Made by a program: the position numbers and the translations under genes
Notes under the pieces: generated by a model
The model's input: the letters and a program-made list of their open reading frames with translations, nothing else
What the model was told of the DNA's origin: nothing
Database searches by the model: none
Part shown: one piece after another, positions 20,779 to 29,853 of the stretch
Numbering within the stretch: position 1 is the stretch's first letter
Layout of the letters: each line of letters starts with the position of its first letter
Assembly: GCF_000239775.1 (NCBI RefSeq)
Contig: NZ_CAFI01000475.1
Span: forward strand, 1-62,175
Direction: 5' to 3'
DNA length: 62,175 nt
From: Bradyrhizobium sp. ORS 375
Lineage (GTDB): Bacteria > Pseudomonadota > Alphaproteobacteria > Rhizobiales > Xanthobacteraceae

Positions 20779-22926
20779 TCAGTAGAGCGGCAGCGGCAGG
20801 GCCTGGCCGGTCGGGCCGACCATGAGGCCCCAGGCGTCGCCGGCGCCGAGCTCGATCGTGTCGCTGATCGCTGCGCGGCCGGCGATCTTGATCTCGTAGC
20901 GGTACTTGCCCGCCGGCAGATCGAGCAGCGGTCCCTTCGGCGTCTTCGGGCTGCCGGTGCCGGCCGCGATCCTGACCGTCTGCTTGTTGATCGTGAGCAC
21001 GGCATCGGCCTCGCCGACATTGCCCAGCATGAGCTTGGCCAGTCCCGGCTTCGGCAGGATGTCGGCCTTGGCCGCGGCGTCCGCGTTCTTCTGGACCAGC
21101 CTGATCGAGGTCTCGCCTCTGGCGCGGCCGAGCGTCAGCACGGCCGGTCCCTGCGGCGAGTTGAAGGCGAGACGGGCCTTGTCGGCGCCGATCTGTGCCG
21201 CCTCGGCCTTCTCCTGCCAGCCAAGCCTGGTCAGCTCGGCGCGGTAGAACGCCAGCACGGCATTGAGATCGGCGGGCACGCTGGCCTCGAGCTCGAGACG
21301 CACCGGCGTATCGAAGCCCGGCGGCTTGGAGGTCGCCAGCGAGGTCGCGCTGCGCTCCCTGGGCACCGGCAGCGCGGAGGACGGATCGGCCTCGAGCGGG
21401 GCCGCATCCTTGGCCGGCTGCGTCGCAGCCTGGGCGGTGGCCGGCTTGGCGACCGCGATCAGGCCGGTGCCGTCGGCTGTCACGTTCACCTTCGGGCCCA
21501 TCTGCATGATCGTGAAGCTGACCGACTTGCCCTTCGCCGAGAACTCCAGATGCGCCATGGTCGCGTTGTCGATCACGGTCGGCGCTTCCCTATAGCCGGC
21601 CGTCTTCAGGGTCGAGCGGAAGAAGCCGGCGAGTGCCTTCACCGATGAGCTGGACTTGAACTCCAGCCGGCCCTGGCTGCCGTCGAACTCCACCGCCTCG
21701 GCGGTCTCGGGCAGCGCGATCGAGGCGGGATTGTCGGCCAGCGCCTTCACCGGCGCATCCGACATGGCGCCGGCCTGCTGCGCGCGGCGGAGCTCGTCGG
21801 CGGCGATGACCTGCTTGGCCATCGCGGCGGCGTCCGCCATGAACTTGTCGTCGGCGTCCTTCTTGGCCCTGGCACGCGCGGCGAGCGCCGCCTCGGTGGC
21901 GCGCATCGACAGCTCCACCATGGTCAGATCATAGCTGCGCGACAGCTTCAGCGTTCCGGTCTCTTCTGATGAGGTGACCTTGAGCGTCACGTCATCGGGC
22001 GTGCCCGGCGCGGCCGCCTCGATCCGGAAGCCGCGCGCCGGCAGCTCGCTTGTGTAGAAGGCGAGCACCGCCGACAATTCGGCGATCACGGCGCCCTTGG
22101 CCTGCCGGGTCGGCGAGGTCGCGCTGCCCAAGCTCTGCGACGATTTGGTCGGCTTGGGCATCGGCAGGCCGGCGCGGTCGTCGCCGGCTTCGAGCTGGGC
22201 TGGAAGTGCGAATGGCGCGACGCGGATCTCGACCTGGGTCTTACCGTCGGCGCGCCGGGTCAGCGTCAGCATGACAGGATTCTGGCGGCGTGGCCCGTCA
22301 TTGGTGACGCGGTCGTAGAAGGTACGCACGCCGCTCGGCGTGGTCGCGCCGAGATCGGCATTCGGCCAGCGCGTCGCGGCTTCAGCCGTGAGCGGCTGCC
22401 AGCCGATCGCGGTCATTTCCTTGGCGAAAGTCGCCTGCGTCGCCTCGAGCGCCGACGGCACGACGCAGGACAGATAAGGCCGGGTTTCGTCGAACACGAT
22501 GTCCGCGGCGCCGTCGGGGAACGGCAGATCGGCGTAGATCCGCTGCGGCGAGTAGCTCACCTCGGATAGATCCATTCGGCCACCGCTGCCGGTGAAGGAG
22601 ACGGAGAGGCCCTGCTTGCCCTTCTTGTAGTTGAGCGTCGTATTGCGCTCCTCGAGCGGACGGACATAGCGCACCCAGCCGTCGGCACTCAGCAGCTGCT
22701 GCGTGGCCGCATTCGTTGCGGCCGGCGGCGTCGGCAGACGGTAGATGGCGCGGTAGCGATCGGAGCGCGAGGTATCCTCGACGGCGCCCTCGAGCCGCGG
22801 CAGCGCATGCACGTCGACGATGGCGTCATCGGCACGGGCCGTTGCGCAGCTCGCCAGCAGCAACAGCCCGCATGCGAACAGCCGCAGTCGCGGCGCGGCG
22901 GTGGCCTGCGGCCTGAGCTTTAACAT
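20779..22926 (-). CDS. Large exported protein with five internal repeats
   Basis: A 715-residue protein of unknown function. The start at 22926 has CTGGAG upstream and gives a signal sequence (RLRLFACGLLLLASCATARA), which could be cleaved after ARA or as a lipoprotein at Cys27. The mature part contains five units of roughly 80-100 residues, at about 42-126, 134-238, 255-340, 405-482 and 519-612. They share an LPxP-like lead, a helix of the type AVLAFYxxELxxxGW and a final strand pair (for example VSFTIMQMG or AVLTLGRARG). The C-terminus (about 620-715) resembles a PEGA-like beta domain (LPAGKYRYEIKIAG). It sits between recF and gyrB. Confidence 0.85.
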   Translation of the reverse strand: MLKLRPQATAAPRLRLFACGLLLLASCATARADDAIVDVHALPRLEGAVEDTSRSDRYRAIYRLPTPPAATNAATQQLLSADGWVRYVRPLEERNTTLNYKKGKQGLSVSFTGSGGRMDLSEVSYSPQRIYADLPFPDGAADIVFDETRPYLSCVVPSALEATQATFAKEMTAIGWQPLTAEAATRWPNADLGATTPSGVRTFYDRVTNDGPRRQNPVMLTLTRRADGKTQVEIRVAPFALPAQLEAGDDRAGLPMPKPTKSSQSLGSATSPTRQAKGAVIAELSAVLAFYTSELPARGFRIEAAAPGTPDDVTLKVTSSEETGTLKLSRSYDLTMVELSMRATEAALAARARAKKDADDKFMADAAAMAKQVIAADELRRAQQAGAMSDAPVKALADNPASIALPETAEAVEFDGSQGRLEFKSSSSVKALAGFFRSTLKTAGYREAPTVIDNATMAHLEFSAKGKSVSFTIMQMGPKVNVTADGTGLIAVAKPATAQAATQPAKDAAPLEADPSSALPVPRERSATSLATSKPPGFDTPVRLELEASVPADLNAVLAFYRAELTRLGWQEKAEAAQIGADKARLAFNSPQGPAVLTLGRARGETSIRLVQKNADAAAKADILPKPGLAKLMLGNVGEADAVLTINKQTVRIAAGTGSPKTPKGPLLDLPAGKYRYEIKIAGRAAISDTIELGAGDAWGLMVGPTGQALPLPLY

Positions 22927-23055
22927 GACAGATCTCCAGGAATTCGATGGAAGGCGCTTGGCCTGCGGGACGCTGTCGGACGCGGCCGACACCGTCACGC
23001 CGTCCAACGACAGCTAGTCGGGTCTGGGAACTGATAGGTTCAATGCCGGAATGAG

Positions 23056-24192
23056 TTACCGCCGTGCGGTGATGCGGCCGCCTTCGACGTCGAAAATCTC
23101 GCCGAGCTCGCGCAGCTCAGCGAAGGCGGCGGGATCGGCGCCCGTGAGCCACACCTGGGCACCGAGCGTGCCGAGCTCGGCGAACAAGGCGGTGCGGCGG
23201 CCGGGATCGAGGTGGGCGACGATCTCATCGAGCAGCAGCATCGGCACGATGCCGGTGGTCTCGGCGACCAGCGTCGCATGCGCGAGGATGAGACCGATCA
23301 AAAGCGCCTTCTGCTCACCGGTCGAGGCGTCGCGCGCCGGCATGCTCTTCGGCGCGTAGACGACGTGCAGATCGGTGAGATGCGGGCCGTCGAGCGTGCG
23401 GCCCGCGGCGGCATCGCGCGCGCGGTTGTCACGCAGCAGCGCGCGATAGCGGTCCTCGACCGCAAGCGCGGGCTCGGTCAGCAGCGCATTCTCCATCCAG
23501 CCGTCGAGCGCGATCTCGGCGGACGGGAAGGCCGAAGCCGCGCCACGCTGGCGCAGCATCGCCGCGAGCTTGACCGCGGTCTGGCCGCGGCTCGCCGCCA
23601 CGGCAACCGCAAGCTCCGCGGTCTCCCGCTCGATCGCGTCACACCAATGGTCGTCGAAATTGCGCACCTCGAGCAGCCGGTTGCGTGAGCGCAACGAACG
23701 CTCCAGCGCCGAGACGCGGCTGGAATGCTCGCTGTCGATCGCCAGCACCAGCCGGTCGAAGAACCGCCGCCGCTCGGACGCCGCGCCCATGAACAGCCCG
23801 TCCATCGCCGGCGTCAGCCACACCATGCGGATGTGGTCGCCGAATGCGGCCGCGGAGCCGACCGGCTCGCGATCGATGCGGCAGCGCCGCGTCGTGCTGG
23901 CGTCGCTGCGCGGCGGCTCGATGCCGGTGCCGAAGGTCGCGAGCCCCAGCGCGCCCTCGATCTCCGCCGAGATCGCCCAGGAGCCGTCGCCCTGGTTGTC
24001 GGCGACGTCTTCCAGCGTGGCGCGACGCAGGCCGCGCCCCGGCGCGAAGAACGAGATCGCCTCCAGGCAATTGGTCTTGCCCGCGCCATTGGCCCCGACC
24101 AGCGCCACCATGTCCGCCTGCACGCTGACGCTTGCCGCGCGATAGCTGCGGAAATGCGTCAGAGCGAGACGGTTGATGCGGGAGGGGGTCAT
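23056..24192 (-). CDS. recF: DNA replication and repair protein RecF
   Basis: RecF is an SMC-like ATPase that helps load RecA at gaps during recombinational repair. The 378-residue protein shows Walker A GANGAGKTN (residues about 33-41), the ABC-type signature region near STGEQKALLIGLIL, and Walker B LLLDEIVAHLD. Length and motifs are normal. The start codon at 24192 has no good ribosome site, and an inverted-repeat-bounded GIY-YIG unit lies 25 bases upstream, between it and dnaN. Confidence 0.96.
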   Translation of the reverse strand: MTPSRINRLALTHFRSYRAASVSVQADMVALVGANGAGKTNCLEAISFFAPGRGLRRATLEDVADNQGDGSWAISAEIEGALGLATFGTGIEPPRSDASTTRRCRIDREPVGSAAAFGDHIRMVWLTPAMDGLFMGAASERRRFFDRLVLAIDSEHSSRVSALERSLRSRNRLLEVRNFDDHWCDAIERETAELAVAVAASRGQTAVKLAAMLRQRGAASAFPSAEIALDGWMENALLTEPALAVEDRYRALLRDNRARDAAAGRTLDGPHLTDLHVVYAPKSMPARDASTGEQKALLIGLILAHATLVAETTGIVPMLLLDEIVAHLDPGRRTALFAELGTLGAQVWLTGADPAAFAELRELGEIFDVEGGRITARR

Positions 24193-24216
24193 CGAAAGGA
24201 GTTACAAGCCCAGTTC

Positions 24217-24582
24217 TGTCATTGCCGGGCTTGACCCGGCAATCCATCGTCCGCGTCAGCGGACTATTTCATCATAGAGATCGCGCCAATCCGGATTGTT
24301 CCCGACGATCAGATCGATCTTCCATTCGCGCGACCAGTGCTTGATGTTCTTCTCACGCTGCAATGCTCCGGCGGTCGTTTCATGCGCCTCGAAGTAGACC
24401 AGCCGCTTGACGCCGTAGCGTTTTGTGAAGCTCTCTGCGTGGTCTTCGCGATGCTCGTAGACTCGTCGAACGAGATCGTTGGTCACGCCGACATAGAGCG
24501 TGCCGCCGGGCTTGCTGGCGAGAATGTACACCCAGTAGGCCATGTTTTGAGATGGATGGCCCGGTCAAGCCCGGCCATGACG
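24217..24582. mobile_element. Candidate GIY-YIG mini-element with inverted palindromic ends
   Basis: The left end (24217-24248) and right end (24551-24582) are inverted copies of one 31-bp sequence, 28 of 31 identical. Each is itself a hairpin around CTTGA. One stem pair changes from T-A on the left to G-C on the right, so pairing is kept. Between them lies a single intact GIY-YIG gene. The unit is inserted between dnaN and recF, which are usually adjacent. I see no target duplication. Mobility is inferred from the arrangement only. Confidence 0.5.
24256..24543 (-). CDS. GIY-YIG nuclease family protein
   Basis: A 95-residue single-domain protein of the UPF0213/YhbQ-like group. The GIY-YIG core is seen as WVYILASKPGGTLYVGVTND (Y-I at the start, YVG for YIG), followed by LVRRVYEHR (the catalytic Arg and helix) and a downstream glutamate (FEAHETTAGALQREKNIKHW). 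Small members like this occur in many copies in rhizobial genomes. The domain usually cuts DNA, but the role of these stand-alone proteins is unknown. It is bounded by inverted palindromes. Confidence 0.92.
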   Translation of the reverse strand: MAYWVYILASKPGGTLYVGVTNDLVRRVYEHREDHAESFTKRYGVKRLVYFEAHETTAGALQREKNIKHWSREWKIDLIVGNNPDWRDLYDEIVR

Positions 24583-24610
24583 AGTTTACTTAATTCTCTC
24601 GCGAACTGCC

Positions 24611-25729
24611 TCACACCCGCATCGGCATCAGCACGTACAGCGCGTTCCTGTTGTCGCGGTCCTGGATCAAAGTCGGCGAGCCCGGATCGGCGAGCCTGAG
24701 CACCGCGACCTCGCCTTCGATCTGGGCGGCGATGTCGAGCAGATAGCGCGAGTTGAAGCCGATATCGAGCGCGTCGGACGCGTATTCGACCTCGAGCTCT
24801 TCCGTCGCGCTGCCGGAGTCCGGATTGGTCACCGACAGCACCAGCTTGCCGGCTGAGAGCGCGAGCTTCACCGCGCGGCCGCGCTCGCTGGAGATGGTGG
24901 AGACGCGGTCGACGGCGGCGGCGAAGTCGGCCTTGTCGACGACGAGCTCCTTGTCGTTGTTCTGCGGAATGACGCGGCCGTAATCGGGGAAGGTGCCGTC
25001 GATCAGCTTCGAGGTCAGCACCACCTGTCCCAGGGTGAAGCGGATCTTGCCCTGCGACAGCTCGATCTTGATCTCGCTGTCATTGTCCTCGATCAGCCGC
25101 TGCACCTCGCCGACGGTCTTGCGCGGCACGATCACGCCGGGCATCTCGGCCGCGCCCGCGGGCTGCGGCAGGTCGACCTGCGCCAGACGGTGGCCGTCGG
25201 TGGCGACCGCGCGCAAGGTCGGCTGCTTGGCCGTGCCGCCGGCGTGGAGATAGATGCCGTTGAGATAATACCGCGTCTCCTCGGTGGAGATCGCGAACTG
25301 CGTGCGGTCGATCAGGCTCTTGATGTCCTTGGCGGGAACGCCAAACGCGTGCGTCATTTCGCCGGCCGCGAGATCCGGGAAGTCGCTCTCCGGCAGCGTC
25401 TGCAGGGTGAACTTGGAGCGGCCGGCGCGGATCGCCAGCACCGCGCGCTCGCCGTCGCTTTCCAGCACGATCTGCGAGCCATCCGGCAGCTTGCGCACGA
25501 TGTCATAGAACATGTGCGCCGGGACGGTGGTGGAGCCCGCGGTAGCGGTCTCCGCCGCCAGCGTCTCCGTCACTTCGAGATCGAGGTCGGTGGCGCGCAG
25601 CGACAGCCGGGCGTTCTCGGCGCGCACCAGCACGTTGCCGAGGATCGGGATCGTGTTCCTCCGCTCGACCACGCGATGGACGTGGCCCAGCGACTTCAGG
25701 AGCTGCGCGCGTTCGACGGTTACTTTCAT
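24611..25729 (-). CDS. dnaN: DNA polymerase III subunit beta (sliding clamp)
   Basis: DnaN forms the ring clamp that holds DNA polymerase III on DNA. The 372-residue protein has the three-domain clamp layout, starting MKVTVERAQLLKSLGHVHRV and ending DRDNRNALYVLMPMRV, with VMPMR typical of the C-terminal partner-binding edge. Length and sequence are normal. It follows dnaA on the same strand after 307 bases. Confidence 0.97.
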   Translation of the reverse strand: MKVTVERAQLLKSLGHVHRVVERRNTIPILGNVLVRAENARLSLRATDLDLEVTETLAAETATAGSTTVPAHMFYDIVRKLPDGSQIVLESDGERAVLAIRAGRSKFTLQTLPESDFPDLAAGEMTHAFGVPAKDIKSLIDRTQFAISTEETRYYLNGIYLHAGGTAKQPTLRAVATDGHRLAQVDLPQPAGAAEMPGVIVPRKTVGEVQRLIEDNDSEIKIELSQGKIRFTLGQVVLTSKLIDGTFPDYGRVIPQNNDKELVVDKADFAAAVDRVSTISSERGRAVKLALSAGKLVLSVTNPDSGSATEELEVEYASDALDIGFNSRYLLDIAAQIEGEVAVLRLADPGSPTLIQDRDNRNALYVLMPMRV

Positions 25730-26036
25730 TGCACTACCCGCCCGTTCCCAACTGAGCTTGTCCTGGAATGCCGGCGGGCTGGAACAGCGCCGCGGCCGAT
25801 GGCACCTCGCGCCCGAACGGCGCTTTTCTCAGCGTCCAGGAGCGTGAAGGGGAGGCGTAAAGTGGCGCGGATAGGGCCCAAGCGCAAGGGAGCGCGGGCC
25901 GGATTTCCCATGTTTCGGCAGGCGTTTCCGCGATCCGGCGGCCCCGCTTCGACTGTCCGTCTAAAGGTGGATGGCCGCGGCTGGGGCCGGACCTTCTGTC
26001 CGCGCCCCTGGCCGATCGGGCTGGCCGTGCCGTGAG
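25730..26036 (-). other. dnaA-dnaN intergenic region
   Basis: A 307-base GC-rich gap in front of dnaN. I see no convincing gene, no DnaA-box cluster and no clear palindrome; it presumably carries a dnaN promoter. Confidence 0.4.
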
Positions 26037-27467
26037 CTAGTCCTGCAGCTGGCGCTTGAGCGACTCGACCTCGTCGTTCAGCGCGACGTCCTTGCCGACC
26101 AGCGCCTCGATCTTGCGCACGGCGTGCAGCACGGTGGTGTGGTCGCGTCCGCCGAAGCGGCGGCCGATCTCGGGGAGGGAGCGCAGGGTCAGCGTCTTGG
26201 CCAGGTACATCGCCACCTGGCGGGGGCGGACGACGTTGGCGGTGCGGCGCGACGACAAAAGGTCGGAGCGGCTGACATTGTACTGCCGTGCGACGACGCG
26301 CTGGATGTCCTCAATCTTGATCCGCTTCGGCTCCTGCGGCCGGACGAGGTCGCGGACCTCGCGCTCGGCCATGTCGAGCGTGACCGGCTGGTTGTTCAGC
26401 TTGGAGTGCGCCAGCAGGCGGTTGATGGCGCCTTCGAGGTCGCGGCCGTTATGGGTGATGGAGCGGGCGAGATAGTCGAGCACCGGCTCCGGCACGTCGA
26501 AGCTCGCATGATGCGCGCGGGCTGCGGCAACGCGCGACTTGAGAATGCCGAGGCGCAGATCCTCGCCGAGCGTCGCCATCTCGACGACGAGGCCGCCGGC
26601 GAGCCGCGAGCGGACGCGGTCATCGAGGCTCTCGAGATCCGACGGCGGCCGGTCGGCGGCGATCACCACCTGGCGGCCGGCGTCGATCAGCGCGTTCAGC
26701 GTGTGGCAGAACTCCGCCTGCGTCGACTTGCCCTGCAGGAACTGCAGGTCGTCGATGACGAGCACGTCGATGCCCCGCAGCGCTTCCTTGAAGGCCAGCG
26801 CGGTCTGCGATTTCAGCGCCGCAACGAAGCCGTACATGAACTTCTCGGCGGTGAGATACAGCACCTTGCGCTCGCCGCCGGCATTGCCAGCCCAGGTGAC
26901 GGCCTGCAGCAGATGCGTCTTGCCGAGGCCGACGCCGGCATGAATGTAGAGCGGATTGAACATGACAGGGTCGCCGCGGCGGCCATCGGCCACCTGACGC
27001 GCGGCGGCATGCGCCAACGTGTTGGCACGACCGACGACGAAGCTGGCAAAGGTCAGGCGCGGATCGAGCGGCGAGCCGCCGAGGGCGTCGTGGCTGGCTG
27101 CGACCGGCGTCATGAGCGGGGCGCGGGTGTCGGCGGCCGGCTTGGCGTCGCTGCGCTCGGGGCGCCGCGCCTCGACCGGCGCAGGCGCTTCCTTGGCGGG
27201 GGCCGCGCAACGCATCGCGGTGCGAACCGACAGGTCAATGCGATGAACCTCTGGCATCTCAGCCTGCCACGCCGACAGCACGCGCTCGGCGTAATGCGCC
27301 TGGATCCAGCTCTTCAGAAAGCGCGTCGGCACCGACAGATGGACGCTTTCGTCCTGAACGGCTTCGAGGTCCATGCGGGCAAACCAGCTCGTATAGACGT
27401 CCTCGCCGACGGTCGAGCGCAGGCGACCCTTCACGCGAGACCAGCGTTCCTGTTCCGAATTTGTCAT
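26037..27467 (-). CDS. dnaA: Chromosomal replication initiator protein DnaA
   Basis: DnaA binds DnaA boxes and melts the origin. The 476-residue protein has domain I ([20 protein letters not shown]), a long Pro/Ala-rich linker, the AAA+ domain with Walker [14 protein letters not shown] and Walker [11 protein letters not shown], and the C-terminal signature [20 protein letters not shown]. The start at 27467 (MTNSEQERW) is chosen because the 38 codons upstream in frame lack family character. Confidence 0.97.
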   Translation of the reverse strand: MTNSEQERWSRVKGRLRSTVGEDVYTSWFARMDLEAVQDESVHLSVPTRFLKSWIQAHYAERVLSAWQAEMPEVHRIDLSVRTAMRCAAPAKEAPAPVEARRPERSDAKPAADTRAPLMTPVAASHDALGGSPLDPRLTFASFVVGRANTLAHAAARQVADGRRGDPVMFNPLYIHAGVGLGKTHLLQAVTWAGNAGGERKVLYLTAEKFMYGFVAALKSQTALAFKEALRGIDVLVIDDLQFLQGKSTQAEFCHTLNALIDAGRQVVIAADRPPSDLESLDDRVRSRLAGGLVVEMATLGEDLRLGILKSRVAAARAHHASFDVPEPVLDYLARSITHNGRDLEGAINRLLAHSKLNNQPVTLDMAEREVRDLVRPQEPKRIKIEDIQRVVARQYNVSRSDLLSSRRTANVVRPRQVAMYLAKTLTLRSLPEIGRRFGGRDHTTVLHAVRKIEALVGKDVALNDEVESLKRQLQD

Positions 27468-28720
27468 GGCAGTCGCAACTTTTCGAATTGAGTGGTGGTG
27501 TCGTGTGATCGCCGTGCAGATGTCCCGTCGAAGGACGGATCTGCCGGGCGAGACCTCGAGCGGAGGCTCAACTCCAGGCAAAGCTTCGCCATCCGGCGCG
27601 CACGCCGTTGGGCAGATCGATGCTGGTCGAGGGTGTTCTCTGCGAGGTCAGCGCATACTCTGATGCGCGAGGAGGGGAGGACCGATGGCGGCGCTGACGG
27701 TGTTGACCGCTAAGGTGGCGTGATCCGGAACCAGCTCTTGATGTCTAGCAGCGATGTGTCCGTAAAGCATGCAACCTCCCCGCCTCACCGCGATTGCTCA
27801 CGGCAAGTTGTCATCTCGCACATGTCCCATAGGCACCTGCGTCCGAACCCCAAGATTCAGCCGCAACGCCGTACATCCCGTCCATTGTCCACTCACTGAG
27901 CGCCGCCGTCGTAAGCTTCAGCCGGTCCGAGCGTCGTCGTATTTCTCTTGTTCAAAACGGCGCAACGATGATGTTGTGCCCGAGAAATTTCGACAAAGTT
28001 CTTCCGTTCCCCATATTGCTATGGGGTACCATTCCGGCCATCGCTTTTGAAAGCGTCGCCAACGCGCACACCGCCGCCGATTTGCACGTCCGCCCCGTTT
28101 CTAAAACCGCGCTGGTCTCAAGATCGTGGGCGCCGCGAGTGGATTTAAGAAATACACGATGCGCCGGGACTCGCAATCCATTTGATAGGTGCACGCCTGA
28201 CGAGTCTTTGCAGCGCTTGCCGCGCGGTGCTCGGCGTTAAGAAAGCAAGGTTTTGAATCATCGCGAGGAATCTCGGATGTGACAAACAACATGGTCTGCC
28301 CAAAATTTCTTCATAATTTTTTTACGTTCCGACCAAGCCTGGCCGCTTTTCCAAACACTTGGTCGCGCTATGCGCTTAAGTCATTTTCGAGCCGATGTTT
28401 TTCGCGATTACTTCACGCGGGTAACTCCCGTCGCATCGCGTGCGCGAAGTGAACCGAGGATCGTGCGCTCTTGACAGCGATGCGCATGCTGTCGCGCGCA
28501 GATTCGCTGCTGTTTCCGGTGAGACAAAATTGTCACCGCGTAAAATTACGGAACGTCACGTAGGAGTACGGAGCGTGTCAGGCGGGCGCGACACCGGATG
28601 TGTTCCGACACGCGCGAAGATCGTGCGGTACTGTGATGTCACCGTGAGATAGAAGCGGAGAGAGCAGCAGCAAGGTGCAAGAGAGTCGCGTCAATGCGAC
28701 GACAGCGCAACAAGACCAGC
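27468..28720 (-). promoter_or_regulatory. dnaA leader with GAnTC cluster and AT-rich stretch; no gene seen
   Basis: This 1.25-kb gap between rpsT and dnaA has no convincing gene and is AT-richer than its surroundings at about 27930-28560. Six GAnTC sites (the CcrM methylation target) occur: 27854, 28168, 28202, 28255, 28268 and 28501, four of them within 105 bases. An AT-rich run lies at about 28300-28325. A palindrome CCCCATA-ttgc-TATGGGG is at 28009-28026. I find no perfect DnaA box; TGTGACAAA (28278-28286) matches the relaxed consensus TTWTNCACA at 8 of 9 on the minus strand. Confidence 0.5.
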
Positions 28721-28721
28721 G

Positions 28722-28751
28722 CAAAAAGAAAAGCCCGGCGTGAGCCGGGCT
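28722..28751 (-). terminator. Rho-independent terminator of rpsT
   Basis: On the minus strand the hairpin AGCCCGGC/GCCGGGCT (28732-28739 with 28744-28751) is followed by TTTTCTTTTT (down to 28722). It lies 37 bases beyond the rpsT stop and is a standard intrinsic terminator. Confidence 0.92.
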
Positions 28752-28788
28752 GTTTGCATCTTGGTAGTTCGTCAGTCGATCGGTCGCG

Positions 28789-29058
28789 TTACTTCGCGGC
28801 GAGCTTGGCGATCTGATGGACGAGGCGCGACACTTTGCGGCTGGCGTTGTTCTTGTGAATGATGTTGCGCTGCGCGGCGCGCATCAGCTGCGGCTCGGCA
28901 TTGGCCATCGCCTTCAGCGCGGCCTCGCGGTCGCCCTTCTTGATCGCGTCCTCGACGGAACGGACGGCACCGCGCATCTGGGTGCGGCGCGACTTGTTGA
29001 TGATGGTGCGGCGGGCAATCTTGCGCGTCGCCTTCTTCGCGGAGGTCGTGTTGGCCAT
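28789..29058 (-). CDS. rpsT: 30S ribosomal protein S20
   Basis: S20 binds 16S rRNA early in 30S assembly. The 89-residue, very basic helical protein starts [17 protein letters not shown] and has the family segment [18 protein letters not shown] and [25 protein letters not shown] ribosome site is about 9 bases upstream of the ATG. It has its own terminator and lies upstream of dnaA on the same strand, as in related genomes. Confidence 0.98.
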
Positions 29059-29418
29059 GCTCTCAAATATCCTTCGACGGCGAGCAGTCGCCGCAATCTG
29101 CGGGTACGCGCGCGGCCCGCTTGACGCGGCCCCATCGACGCGGTGGGTTGTTCGGACGCCTCTCTGAGAATGCCATGACCGGAGCGGGTGTGCTCGGCGG
29201 ATCGGCGCTGCTCAAAGAACAGCGGCGGCGGGATCGCGCCCACCGCCTTTGGCGACCTTATAGGGGCAGGGGGCGCGAGCGTCAACGGTCTCGGAAGCCG
29301 CAGGGAGCCGCCAGAGGCCGCGAAGCGAGGTTCTAAGCCCCTGACGAGGTTGAATTTCCAAGGAGCCCCCGCTATGGCCTTGCTGCCCGTCCGGGCGAGC
29401 AAAGAGGGCAGGTGAGGC
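29059..29418. other. rpsT / membrane protein divergent intergenic region
   Basis: This 360-base region must hold the rpsT promoter (minus) and that of the small membrane protein gene (plus). I see no secure promoter consensus, repeat or gene. Confidence 0.4.
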
Positions 29419-29736
29419 ATGATCCGCGGTTTTTTCCGCCTGGTGGGACTGTTGCTGCTGGCCGGAAGCTTCATCTTCCTGGTGTATGACGGGGCGCGCT
29501 GGGTGGCCGACCAGGCCCTGCAGTTCACCCGGTTCGGCCAGCTCTGGAACGACGTCCACCAGTCGAGTCAGGCCGCCTTCAAGGCCTGGGTCGAGGCCAA
29601 GGCTCCGTTCCTCTGGGAGTGGATCGTCAAGGCCTTCCTGGATCAGCCGGTGTTCGCCGTCCTGGGTCTGGTCGGGATCCTGCTGATGCTGCTGTTCCGT
29701 CCGCGCCGGCCGCTGATCGGCTACGGCCGCGACTGA
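29419..29736 (+). CDS. Small two-helix membrane protein of unknown function
   Basis: A 105-residue protein with a hydrophobic N-terminal helix (FRLVGLLLLAGSFIFLVYDG), a soluble middle rich in aromatics (RFGQLWNDVHQSSQAAFKAW) and a second helix (PVFAVLGLVGILLMLLF) ending in basic residues. GAGGCAGGTGAGG lies just before the ATG. It is probably an inner-membrane protein with its loop outside. I do not recognise the family. The reading frame is supported by ribosome site, composition and clean ends. Confidence 0.75.
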   Translation: MIRGFFRLVGLLLLAGSFIFLVYDGARWVADQALQFTRFGQLWNDVHQSSQAAFKAWVEAKAPFLWEWIVKAFLDQPVFAVLGLVGILLMLLFRPRRPLIGYGRD

Positions 29737-29853
29737 TGTGCGCGGCGTAACAGCGCTGCGGTTCCGGGCGTAGAGACCTATATAATTCCAGATTAGAGGT
29801 CATCGCGCCGCCGGACCGTTCCGGCGGGCGAATGCCATGCCCGGAGACAGCCG

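Noticed and set aside
28009-28026. CCCCATA-ttgc-TATGGGG as a terminator upstream of dnaA
   Set aside because: No T-run on either side and no gene end nearby.
27468-28720. The dnaA upstream gap as a proven chromosomal origin
   Set aside because: No perfect DnaA boxes or clear cluster of near matches; in alphaproteobacteria the origin is often elsewhere (near hemE). Only a weak candidate remains.
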